Source: an uncultured Bacteroidales bacterium (GTDB lineage: Bacteria > Bacteroidota > Bacteroidia > Bacteroidales > F082). Taken from it: 5,207 nucleotides of DNA. Location: NCBI GenBank assembly GCA_937902805.1, contig CALEMB010000176.1, forward strand, positions 1-5,207. The letters are read 5' to 3'. This document shows, piece after piece, positions 1-5,207 of this stretch. How positions within the stretch are numbered: the stretch's first letter is position 1; every line of letters starts with the position of its first letter. The notes beneath the pieces were generated by a model. It was not told where the DNA came from. It saw nothing but the letters and a program-made list of their open reading frames with translations, and did not search any database. The position numbers and the translations under genes were made by a program.

Positions 1-27
1 TCTTTGCAATCTAATCTTTGCAGGCAT
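1..27 (-). CDS. rpsP: 30S ribosomal protein bS16, first nine codons (partial, runs off left edge)
   Basis: Read on the minus strand from the ATG at 27-25, the frame gives MPAKIRLQR up to the window edge. This matches the conserved N-terminus of bacterial bS16 (M-x-x-KIRLQR-x-G), a small-subunit protein that binds 16S rRNA early in 30S assembly. Only nine residues are visible, so the call rests on this short motif plus context. A strong Bacteroidetes-type promoter lies 62-91 bases upstream on the same strand, with a short AT-rich leader as expected for a highly expressed ribosomal gene. No Shine-Dalgarno sequence precedes the ATG, only an A-rich stretch, which is normal in this phylum. A chance ORF start is possible but unlikely given the exact KIRLQR match. 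Confidence 0.8.
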
Positions 28-65
28 AATTTAATGTTTTAAGTTGATTTTTAATGAATTAACTA

Positions 66-82
66 AAACCTACCCGAGGTTT
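66..82 (-). promoter_or_regulatory. Stem-loop at the predicted 5' end of the rpsP leader
   Basis: The minus strand reads AAACCT-CGGGT-AGGTTT, a perfect 6-bp stem with a 5-base loop, extendable by one G-U pair. With a transcription start near 83 it would form almost at the very 5' end of the mRNA. Such terminal hairpins can stabilise transcripts. Feedback by bS16 is a more speculative role, as I know of no characterised bS16 leader of this shape. A competing smaller fold, CCGA-AACC-TCGG, overlaps it. Confidence 0.4.
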
Positions 83-88
83 CGGCTG

Positions 89-118
89 CAAAAGTACAAC
101 TTTTTATCGGATTGGCAA
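89..118 (-). promoter_or_regulatory. Bacteroidetes-type promoter of rpsP
   Basis: On the minus strand, TTG (118-116) is followed after 19 bases by TACTTTTG (96-89), matching the Bacteroidetes sigma-ABfr pattern TTG-N19-21-TAnnTTTG. The -7 box continues as CAGCC, the same extension (TTTGCAG) seen at the two other promoters of this region. The predicted transcription start is near 83, giving a leader of about 56 bases before the rpsP ATG at 27. The -33 TTG lies inside a 19-base dyad (106-124). Confidence 0.75.
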
Positions 119-124
119 CCCGAT
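106..124. repeat. 19-base dyad overlapping the rpsP -33 element
   Basis: The minus strand reads ATCGGGTTGCCAATCCGAT, which can pair as an 8-bp stem (one G-U) with a 3-base loop. It contains the TTG of the rpsP promoter and ends 40 bases past the lipoprotein stop codon. It is followed on the minus strand by AAAAAG rather than a T-run, so it does not look like an intrinsic terminator. It could be an operator, a processing hairpin ending the lipoprotein mRNA, or chance. Confidence 0.35.
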
Positions 125-163
125 TGACAAGAAATTTTGCTGCAAATGTCTTTTCAGGACCAA

Positions 164-373
164 TTAGTAGGAGCAAGTTACAGTGACACCAGAATCGTGA
201 ATGGTGCCGCCTTCGTCGGCAATTTCCACGCAGTCGTTAATGTGTTTGTTCAAAATGGTTTCAACTCTGTCTTCAGGTCCCGTAGCGACACATCTGCACA
301 TGAGTTTTTTGCAGGAAGAGAAACCAACCATCAGTAAGGCTGCAAAAGCCACAAGTAATAATGTCTTTTTCAT
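164..373 (-). CDS. Small Cys-rich lipoprotein of unknown function
   Basis: A 69-residue protein opens with a typical lipoprotein signal: basic MKK, a hydrophobic core (residues 4-18) and the lipobox GFSSC with Cys21 as the lipidation site, followed by KK. The predicted mature part is only 49 residues. Besides Cys21 it has Cys26, Cys28, Cys48 and Cys67, enough for two disulfides, and is otherwise polar with short acidic stretches. I recognise no domain. It is probably anchored in the outer membrane facing the periplasm or the surface; this is inferred from the signal alone. The start is supported by the signal peptide and by a promoter 42-70 bases upstream. It lies on the same strand as rpsP but has its own promoter, so a functional link to rpsP is not implied. 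Overlapping plus-strand frames lack such signals. Confidence 0.75.
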   Translation of the reverse strand: MKKTLLLVAFAALLMVGFSSCKKLMCRCVATGPEDRVETILNKHINDCVEIADEGGTIHDSGVTVTCSY

Positions 374-414
374 AGTTTTAAGGTTTAATTGATGTTAAGA
401 AGTTATTCACTCTG

Positions 415-443
415 CAAATATACAAAAAGAAAGTGATTGTCAA
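415..443 (-). promoter_or_regulatory. Bacteroidetes-type promoter of the small lipoprotein gene
   Basis: On the minus strand, TTG (443-441) is followed after 18 bases by TATATTTG (422-415), continuing as CAGAG. The -7 box fits TAnnTTTG exactly. The spacer is one base shorter than the usual 19-21. The predicted start near 409 gives a leader of about 36 bases before the ATG at 373, which is preceded by an A-rich stretch and no Shine-Dalgarno sequence. Confidence 0.6.
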
Positions 444-493
444 GCACAAAATGGAAAACTTTATGTTTTTCCGAAAACAGCGAAACAAATTCC

Positions 494-501
494 TATTTTT
501 G
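494..501 (+). promoter_or_regulatory. Probable -7 element for the transporter/exonuclease operon
   Basis: TATTTTTG fits TAnnTTTG and continues as CAGCCG, the same extension as at the rpsP promoter. The predicted start is near 507, giving a leader of only about 15 bases before the ATG at 522. No TTG sits at the right distance upstream; the nearest equivalent is a T-run at 466-470, so the -33 box is weak. A second TAnnTTTG match at 511-518 would place the transcript start inside the start codon and is less likely to serve this gene. Confidence 0.5.
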
Positions 502-521
502 CAGCCGTTTTATCTTTGGCT

Positions 522-1409
522 ATGGACAAAAAGAACAGCATACATTGGGGCTATCTGGCGGGTGTCATTTCCGGCATTACCTACGGAATGAATCCGCTGT
601 TTGGAGTTCCAGTCATCAACAAAGGACTGGACGTCAATTCCTTGCTGTTTTATCGTTATGGCGTGGCTACATTATTAATGTTGGCTTTCATGTTGGTGGC
701 GAAGAAGCAGATTCGCATCACATGGAAGCAGTTTGGGCTTATGGCTATTTTGGGTGTGTTGTTCACAGGTTGTAGCATTACCCTGTTTGAGGCCTACAAA
801 TACATTCCTTCGGGCATCGCCACGAGCATTCTCTATATTTATCCCATTATGGTGGCTTTGATCATGATGTTCCTTGGTCAGTTCCCGACGTGGCAGACTT
901 GGGTTTCCATCTTTGCGGGCGTGGCGGGTGCCGTTTTGCTTTCGCTCCAAGGTGGAGGAGGCTTCATCGATTGGCGTGGCATTGCCCTTGTGGTGGCCTC
1001 GGGATTGTGCTACACATTTTTTATTGTAATCGTGAATCAAAGCAAGCAAATCAAAGCCTTACCCAACCTCACACTTACCTTTTATTGTTTTTTCATCGGC
1101 TCGCTGATGTTGTTCGCTTTGTCGGGTTTCGGTGTGAAACTCAACGCCGTCCCCGATACGGTCAGTTGGCTGAATGTGTTGGGCTTGGCTGTGCTGCCCA
1201 CTGCCATTGCCACTATCACACTTGCTGCTGCCACAAAGGCGGTTGGCGCCACCAAGACCTCCGTCCTCGGCATCCTTGAACCCCTGACAGCCATCTTCAT
1301 TGGGACGCTAGTTTTCAATGAGCCTTTCACGCTCAATGTGGCCATAGGCGTGGCGTTGATTCTCTTCGCGATTTTGTTCATGATTCTAACGGATAAGAAA
1401 ACGCAATGA
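522..1409 (+). CDS. EamA/DMT-family inner-membrane transporter
   Basis: The 295-residue protein is almost entirely hydrophobic and reads as about ten membrane helices in two EamA repeats (roughly residues 8-140 and 150-289). That is the standard length and layout of the drug/metabolite transporter superfamily. The second repeat ends with a conserved-looking segment near residues 252-267 (LEPLTAIFIGTLVFNE) typical of EamA proteins. Members export or exchange small metabolites such as amino acids, but the substrate cannot be read from sequence. ATG 522 was chosen over the in-frame TTG at 516, because that TTG lies in a promoter-like TATCTTTG and ATG gives a normal MDKK N-terminus. Its stop overlaps the next start as ATGA, implying translational coupling with the CDF exporter. 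Confidence 0.88.
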   Translation: MDKKNSIHWGYLAGVISGITYGMNPLFGVPVINKGLDVNSLLFYRYGVATLLMLAFMLVAKKQIRITWKQFGLMAILGVLFTGCSITLFEAYKYIPSGIATSILYIYPIMVALIMMFLGQFPTWQTWVSIFAGVAGAVLLSLQGGGGFIDWRGIALVVASGLCYTFFIVIVNQSKQIKALPNLTLTFYCFFIGSLMLFALSGFGVKLNAVPDTVSWLNVLGLAVLPTAIATITLAAATKAVGATKTSVLGILEPLTAIFIGTLVFNEPFTLNVAIGVALILFAILFMILTDKKTQ

Positions 1410-2296
1410 ACAGGGAAAAAGAAATCTATAAGGTGACCCTTTTAGGCAGCGTGGTCAACGTGGTGCTTGTGGTGTTCAAGTTCGTGGCGGGCATCGTCGG
1501 CCACAGCTCCGCCATGATTGCCGACGCGGTCCATTCGGTGTCGGACTTCGCCACCGATATCATTGTATTGGCTTTCGTGCGTATCAGCCACAAGCCCAAG
1601 GACAAGTCGCACGACTACGGCCACGGCAAGTTTGAGACTTTGGCGACCACCCTCATCGGCATTGCGCTCTTCGCTGTCGCAGTGGGCATCTTCGTCGACG
1701 GAGCCAAGAAAATCGCTTTTTGGGCCAAAGGCGGCTCCTTGATCCAGCCGGGATGGTTGGCCTTGATTGCCGCGCTGGTTTCCATCTTGTTGAAAGAACT
1801 CACCTTCCAATATACCAAACGCAAGGCCGAGCAACTGGACTCACAGGCCATGAAAGCCAATGCTTGGCACCATCGTAGCGATGCTTTGTCGTCTATCGGC
1901 ACGACCATCGGCATCGGTGGCGCTATCCTTTTGGGTGAGCGTTGGGCCGTGCTTGACCCGATTGCCTCCATTGTCGTTGGTGCTTTGATAGTCAAGGTCG
2001 CTATCGACCTGCTCAAAAATGGCATGGGCGAGCTGATGGAACATTCGTTGCCCGAGGAGGTGGAGAATGAGATTTTGGACATCGTGAAGCGTGTGCCTGG
2101 AGTCACTGAGCCTCACGAACTCTGCACCCGCCGTATCGGCAACCATTACGCCATAGAAATGCACATTCTCATGGATGGCAATATTCCGTTAAAGGAAGCC
2201 CACGACAAAGCCACCGAGATGGAACGTTTGCTCAAGGAACGCTACGGTGAGGAGACGCACATCTCTATCCACGTGGAGCCGGAAGAAGAAAAGTAA
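1406..2296 (+). CDS. Cation diffusion facilitator (CDF) family metal exporter
   Basis: This 296-residue protein has the full CDF plan: about six membrane helices (residues 10-205) and a cytoplasmic C-terminal domain (about 208-292). The transport site is visible as HxxxD in helix 2 (His43, Asp47, with Asp40 nearby) and HxxxD in helix 5 (His155, Asp159). The YGHGKFE loop after helix 2 (71-77) is a family hallmark. In the C-terminal domain His237, His253, His266, His289 and Glu291 line up with the zinc-binding positions of E. coli YiiP, as I recall that sequence. CDF proteins exchange divalent metal ions for protons and lower cytoplasmic metal. The His/Asp pair in helix 2 differs from the Asp/Asp of YiiP, so zinc is plausible but manganese, iron or cobalt cannot be excluded. 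It starts within the previous stop codon and is followed six bases later by the exonuclease gene. Confidence 0.93.
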   Translation: MNREKEIYKVTLLGSVVNVVLVVFKFVAGIVGHSSAMIADAVHSVSDFATDIIVLAFVRISHKPKDKSHDYGHGKFETLATTLIGIALFAVAVGIFVDGAKKIAFWAKGGSLIQPGWLALIAALVSILLKELTFQYTKRKAEQLDSQAMKANAWHHRSDALSSIGTTIGIGGAILLGERWAVLDPIASIVVGALIVKVAIDLLKNGMGELMEHSLPEEVENEILDIVKRVPGVTEPHELCTRRIGNHYAIEMHILMDGNIPLKEAHDKATEMERLLKERYGEETHISIHVEPEEEK

Positions 2297-2302
2297 ACAG
2301 AA

Positions 2303-2797
2303 ATGAACACCTTCGCCGCAATAGACTTTGAGACCGCCAACAACGAGCGCACCAGCGTGTGTAGCGTGGGTGTGGTGATTGTTAGGGAAGGAGAGTTCGT
2401 GGACTCGTTCTATTCTCTCATTCAACCAGAGCCGAATTATTACCTCTATTGGAACACTATGGTCCACGGAATCACCAAGGAGGATACAGAAGATGCACCT
2501 GTGTTTCCGTATGTTTGGCGGCTGATAGAGCCGCTTATCGAGGGCTTGCCTTTGGTGGCGCACAATAGCCCCTTTGACGAAGGCTGTCTGAAAGCCGTGA
2601 TGCGTTGCTACCAGATGGACTATCCTGACTACCAGTTTTATTGTACTTGTCGAGCTTCGCGCAAGCATTTCGGGAAGATGTTGCCCAACCACCAACTCCA
2701 TACCGTGGCAGCGGCTTGCGGTTTCGATTTAGTCAACCACCACCATGCTTTGGCTGATGCCGAGGCTTGCGCTTGGATTGCGAGAGAGATTTTGTAA
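2303..2797 (+). CDS. Stand-alone DnaQ-like DEDDh 3'-5' exonuclease
   Basis: A 164-residue single-domain protein with every catalytic motif of the DEDDh exonucleases. Exo I is IDFETA with Asp8 and Glu10. Exo II is AHNSPFD with Asp92. Exo III epsilon is HHALAD with His147 and Asp152. These residues bind two metal ions and remove nucleotides from 3' ends of DNA or RNA. There is no BRCT or helicase extension, so it is a minimal exonuclease. Its sequence, including the NYYLYWNTMVHGIT segment, resembles small exonucleases common in Bacteroidota and Firmicutes more than the exonuclease domain fused to the downstream DnaE. The role could be a proofreading subunit, DNA repair or RNA trimming; the sequence does not decide. 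It is the last gene of the apparent operon, six bases behind the CDF gene. dnaE follows after 185 bases with its own promoter. Confidence 0.9.
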   Translation: MNTFAAIDFETANNERTSVCSVGVVIVREGEFVDSFYSLIQPEPNYYLYWNTMVHGITKEDTEDAPVFPYVWRLIEPLIEGLPLVAHNSPFDEGCLKAVMRCYQMDYPDYQFYCTCRASRKHFGKMLPNHQLHTVAAACGFDLVNHHHALADAEACAWIAREIL

Positions 2798-2862
2798 AAG
2801 AGGGAGTTACCTTTGGATTCCGAAAAAAGAGGTGTTTTTGCGAAAAAATCTACTTTTTCTCC
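2798..2862 (+). terminator. Weak AT-rich hairpins after the exonuclease gene
   Basis: Between the exonuclease stop and the dnaE promoter there is an A-run/T-run hairpin, GAAAAA (2842-2847) with TTTTTC (2854-2859), whose T-rich arm could act as a terminator tail. A similar weaker pair (A-run near 2823-2828, T-run 2835-2839) lies just before it. Neither has a GC-rich stem, so termination here is only a possibility and some readthrough into dnaE is likely. Confidence 0.25.
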
Positions 2863-2893
2863 TTGTCCCATTCCCAAAAACGCCTTATCTTTG
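2863..2893 (+). promoter_or_regulatory. Bacteroidetes-type promoter of dnaE
   Basis: TTG (2863-2865) is followed after exactly 20 bases by TATCTTTG (2886-2893), an excellent match to the phylum's TTG-N19-21-TAnnTTTG consensus. The predicted start is near 2899, giving a leader of about 84 bases before the ATG at 2983. It lets dnaE be transcribed independently of the three-gene cluster upstream. Confidence 0.75.
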
Positions 2894-2904
2894 AACGCTG
2901 AAAA

Positions 2905-2923
2905 TTGAGCGATAATCGCCCAA
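2905..2923 (+). repeat. Near-perfect dyad at the start of the dnaE leader
   Basis: TTGAGCGATAATCGCCCAA is a 19-base inverted repeat whose 9-base arms pair at all but one position around a central A. It begins only about six bases after the predicted transcription start. As DNA it could be a repressor site; as RNA it could form a small 5'-end hairpin (GCGA-UAA-UCGC core). No known regulator site is recognised. Confidence 0.45.
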
Positions 2924-2926
2924 CTT

Positions 2927-2977
2927 TCAACTCTAAACTCTCAACAGACTCTCAACTCTAAACTCTAATCTCTCAAC
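2927..2977 (+). repeat. G-depleted leader with 15-base direct repeat ahead of dnaE
   Basis: TCAACTCTAAACTCT occurs exactly at 2927-2941 and 2952-2966, a 25-base period. The shorter unit CTCTCAAC occurs at 2938-2945, 2949-2956 and 2970-2977. The stretch 2920-2982 contains a single G on the plus strand, so the mRNA leader just ahead of the start codon should be essentially unstructured. It holds no Shine-Dalgarno sequence. Possible roles are a translation-enhancing open leader or a low-complexity repeat of replication-slippage origin. Confidence 0.7.
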
Positions 2978-2982
2978 TAATT

Positions 2983-5207
2983 ATGTTTCTAGTATTCGAT
3001 ACCGAGACCACAGGCCTACCCAAAAACTATAACGCGCCGCTGACCGACTTCGACAACTGGCCACGCATGGTGCAACTCGCATGGCAAGTCCACGATGACA
3101 AGGGCCGCTTTGTTGAAAACCACAACTATATTATTATACCCGAAGGCTTTGAGATCCCCATCGATGCCAAGATGGTGCACCATATCTCCACCAAATACGC
3201 CACCGAACACGGCAAGCCGCTCAACGAGGTGCTTGACATTTTCCTGCAGTCGGCATCGAAGGTGACGCGTTTCGTCGGCCATAACATTGACTTTGACCTT
3301 CATATCCTTGGCTGCGAGTTCCTGCGCAAGAGAGGGGAGAACCCGCTGCCCAACTGGCAGTGTGTGGATACCTGCACCGAGAAGACAGCCGAGTTCTGCC
3401 AATTACCCGGTGGCAAAGGTGGCAAATTCAAGCTGCCACGATTGGAAGAGTTTCACCAGATTCTCTTTGGCGAGAAGTTCGGTGATGCCCACAATGCCGC
3501 TGCCGATGTGGAAGCCACCGCTCGAGTATTCCTTGAACTGGTGCGTCGTGGCATATTGGATGCCAATGATTTAGGCGTTGATGCCCAGTTTATCGAGGAC
3601 TTCAAGGCCGCCAATCCTGAGATGATTCAACCCGCTGGCATCACCTTTGAGCCTATCGTAGAAGAGGAAGAAGCAGAAGAAGTGCCGGAAATGGGCGATT
3701 ATTTGCCGCAGCATTTCACCCATCTGCATGTCCACTCGCATTATTCCATGCTCGACGGTATGTCGAAGGTGCCTGATTTGGTGGCAAAGTGCAAGAAAAA
3801 CGGTATGTACAGCCTTGCCCTCACTGACCATGGTAATATGTTCGGTATCAAGGACTTTGCTGACACGGTGAACAAGGAAAACGGTAAAGTAAAGGATGCC
3901 ATCAAGGAGCAACAGGGCATTATCGCAAATCCTGAATCTACCGATGAGGAAAAGATTGCCGCTCAAGAACAAATCGAAAAACTGAATAAACAGTTTTTCA
4001 AGCCGATTTATGGCATCGAGACCTATTGCGCGCCTGTCAGCATCGACAAACGCGACGGCCGTCAGGACCGTGGCTGGCACCTTATTTTATTGGCCAAGAA
4101 CAAGACGGGCTACCATAGCCTCTGCAAGTTGAGCTCTATCGCCTATACGGATGGTTTCTATTACAATCCGCGTATCGACCACAGCCTTTTGGAAAAGTAC
4201 CACGAAGGCCTGATTTGTACTTCGGCCTGCCTCGGCGGCGAGGTGCCTCAGAAGATTATGAACGCTGATTTTAAGGGCGCGGAAGAGTCCATTCAGTGGT
4301 TCAAGAACCTTTTTGGTAATGATTATTACCTTGAAATACAACGCCATAAAACAGACAAGCCTGGTGGTGACACCGAAGTCTACGAACGCCAAAAAGAGGT
4401 CAACAAAATCCTGTTGGATTTGGCGAAGAAATACGACATCAAAGTCATTGCCACCAACGACGTGCACTTTGTGGAAGAGGAACATGGCGAAGCGCACGAC
4501 CGCCTTATCTGTCTCGGTACAGGAAAAGATTTGGACGATCCTTCAAGAATGCACTACACCAAGCAGGAATGGCTGAAGACGCCTGAAGAAATGGGTCGCA
4601 TCTTCTCTGATGTGCCGTTTGCTTTGGAGAACACGCAAGAAATCGTTGACAAAGTTGAGACCTATAGCATTGACTCCGATCCGATTATGCCGAAATTCCC
4701 CATTCCTGAGGACTTTGGCACGGAAGAGGAATATCGTCAGAAATTTACGGAAGAAGACCTTTTCAATGAGTTTACCCGTGACGAGCATGGCAACGTCATT
4801 ATGAGTCAGGAAGATGCCGAAAAGAAGGTCAAGAAAATGGGCGGCTACGATAGGCTGTACCGTATCAAACTTGAAGCCGATTATTTGGCTAAACTGACCT
4901 GGGATGGTGCTCATAAGCGTTATGGAGAGAACCTCACAGAAGAGCAGATTGAACGCATCAAGTTTGAACTTCACGTGATGAAGACCATGGGTTTCCCGGG
5001 CTACTTCCTTATCGTGAGCGACTACATTCGTGCGGCTCGTGAGGAGTTGAACGTTTCCGTCGGTCCAGGGCGTGGCTCAGCAGCTGGTTCTGTGGTGGCG
5101 TATTGCTTGAAAATCACCGATTTGGACCCGTTGAAATACGACTTGCTGTTTGAGCGTTTCCTCAATCCCGACCGTATCTCGTTGCCCGATATCGACGTGG
5201 ACTTCGA
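2983..5207 (+). CDS. dnaE: DNA polymerase III alpha subunit with fused N-terminal proofreading exonuclease (partial, runs off right edge)
   Basis: The frame is open for 741 codons with no stop and continues past the window. Residues 1-190 form a DnaQ-like DEDDh exonuclease: DTET with Asp6 and Glu8, GHNIDFD with Asp105, HNAAAD with His170 and Asp175. A Glu-rich linker (227-236) leads to the PHP domain (about 244-500), whose metal ligands all seem present: His249, His251, Asp258, His283, Glu346, His366, His455, Asp493, His495. The polymerase part follows, with GPGRGSAAGS (694-703) and PDIDVDF, whose Asp738 and Asp740 are palm catalytic residues; the window ends there. The protein copies the chromosome as core of the replicase. 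Charged insertions near 298-338 and 587-640 resemble those of other Bacteroidales DnaE proteins. The start follows an in-frame TAA (2959-2961), and ATG 2983 gives the exact Exo I spacing. An exonuclease-DnaE fusion is, from memory, known in Flavobacteriia; Bacteroides DnaE begins directly at PHP. Confidence 0.95.
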   Translation, partial: MFLVFDTETTGLPKNYNAPLTDFDNWPRMVQLAWQVHDDKGRFVENHNYIIIPEGFEIPIDAKMVHHISTKYATEHGKPLNEVLDIFLQSASKVTRFVGHNIDFDLHILGCEFLRKRGENPLPNWQCVDTCTEKTAEFCQLPGGKGGKFKLPRLEEFHQILFGEKFGDAHNAAADVEATARVFLELVRRGILDANDLGVDAQFIEDFKAANPEMIQPAGITFEPIVEEEEAEEVPEMGDYLPQHFTHLHVHSHYSMLDGMSKVPDLVAKCKKNGMYSLALTDHGNMFGIKDFADTVNKENGKVKDAIKEQQGIIANPESTDEEKIAAQEQIEKLNKQFFKPIYGIETYCAPVSIDKRDGRQDRGWHLILLAKNKTGYHSLCKLSSIAYTDGFYYNPRIDHSLLEKYHEGLICTSACLGGEVPQKIMNADFKGAEESIQWFKNLFGNDYYLEIQRHKTDKPGGDTEVYERQKEVNKILLDLAKKYDIKVIATNDVHFVEEEHGEAHDRLICLGTGKDLDDPSRMHYTKQEWLKTPEEMGRIFSDVPFALENTQEIVDKVETYSIDSDPIMPKFPIPEDFGTEEEYRQKFTEEDLFNEFTRDEHGNVIMSQEDAEKKVKKMGGYDRLYRIKLEADYLAKLTWDGAHKRYGENLTEEQIERIKFELHVMKTMGFPGYFLIVSDYIRAAREELNVSVGPGRGSAAGSVVAYCLKITDLDPLKYDLLFERFLNPDRISLPDIDVDF

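Larger units (their letters stand above)
374..521. other. Divergent promoter region between lipoprotein and transporter genes
   Basis: These 148 bases separate genes read in opposite directions. They contain the minus-strand promoter at 415-443 and the plus-strand -7 box at 494-501, and I see no gene between them. The two predicted transcripts point away from each other and do not overlap. No clear operator dyad is visible. Confidence 0.6.

Noticed and set aside
13..22. Promoter-like TAATCTTTGC on the plus strand
   Set aside because: The gap between TA and TTTG is one base too long, it lies inside rpsP codons, and no plus-strand gene follows.
137..392. Two plus-strand ORFs (137-337 and 201-392) opposite the lipoprotein gene
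   Set aside because: They have no signal, domain or promoter, while the minus-strand frame has a clear lipobox and promoter. They are shadows.
511..518. Second promoter-like TATCTTTG just before the transporter ATG
   Set aside because: The transcript would begin inside the start codon and no TTG lies at the proper distance; the box at 494-501 fits better.
437..775. Plus-strand ORF overlapping the start of the EamA gene in another frame
   Set aside because: No recognisable protein; it overlaps the promoter and the first helices of the real transporter gene.
1615..2106. Long minus-strand ORF (163 codons) inside the CDF gene
   Set aside because: Its product shows no domain or sensible composition, and the plus strand encodes an unmistakable CDF protein. 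Other antisense ORFs at 675-1049, 1442-1834, 2189-2701, 3571-4080, 4087-4497 and 4543-4974 are rejected for the same reason.
2927..2977. Short repeats considered as a CRISPR array
   Set aside because: Units of 8-15 bases with only two or three copies and 3-10 base gaps do not fit a CRISPR array.
2983..5207. Possible frameshift or exonuclease-polymerase misjoin in dnaE
   Set aside because: I translated the whole stretch in one frame. It has no stop, and all exonuclease, PHP and palm motifs appear in order.

Overview
The window looks like chromosomal DNA of a Bacteroidota, most likely Bacteroidales, bacterium. Three things point there. Promoters match the Bacteroidetes form (TTG, about 19-20 bases, then TAnnTTTG). 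Starts lack Shine-Dalgarno sequences. The DnaE and bS16 proteins have Bacteroidota-type sequences.

Left part (1-521): the minus strand carries the first nine codons of rpsP (ribosomal protein bS16), running off the left edge, with a well-formed promoter and a short leader. Upstream of it, on the same strand, is a gene for a 69-residue Cys-rich lipoprotein with its own promoter. The gap at 374-521 is a divergent promoter region.

Middle (522-2797): three tightly packed plus-strand genes form an apparent operon. They are an EamA/DMT ten-helix transporter, a cation diffusion facilitator (CDF) metal exporter whose start overlaps the previous stop as ATGA, and a 164-residue stand-alone DEDDh 3'-5' exonuclease six bases further on.

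Right part (2798-5207): a 185-base intergenic region holds a clean promoter, a leader dyad and a G-depleted leader with a 15-base direct repeat. It is followed by dnaE, the replicative DNA polymerase III alpha subunit, open to the right edge. This DnaE has a DnaQ-like proofreading exonuclease fused in front of its PHP domain. Both the exonuclease active site and the PHP metal site look intact. The window stops exactly at the first catalytic aspartates of the polymerase palm.

Taken together, the region mixes housekeeping genes (rpsP, dnaE) with membrane export genes. The most notable theme is nuclease redundancy: a free DEDDh exonuclease lies next to a polymerase that seems to carry two further potential exonuclease sites. 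I see no mobile element, CRISPR array, tRNA or rRNA, and no clear sign of a wholly new system.
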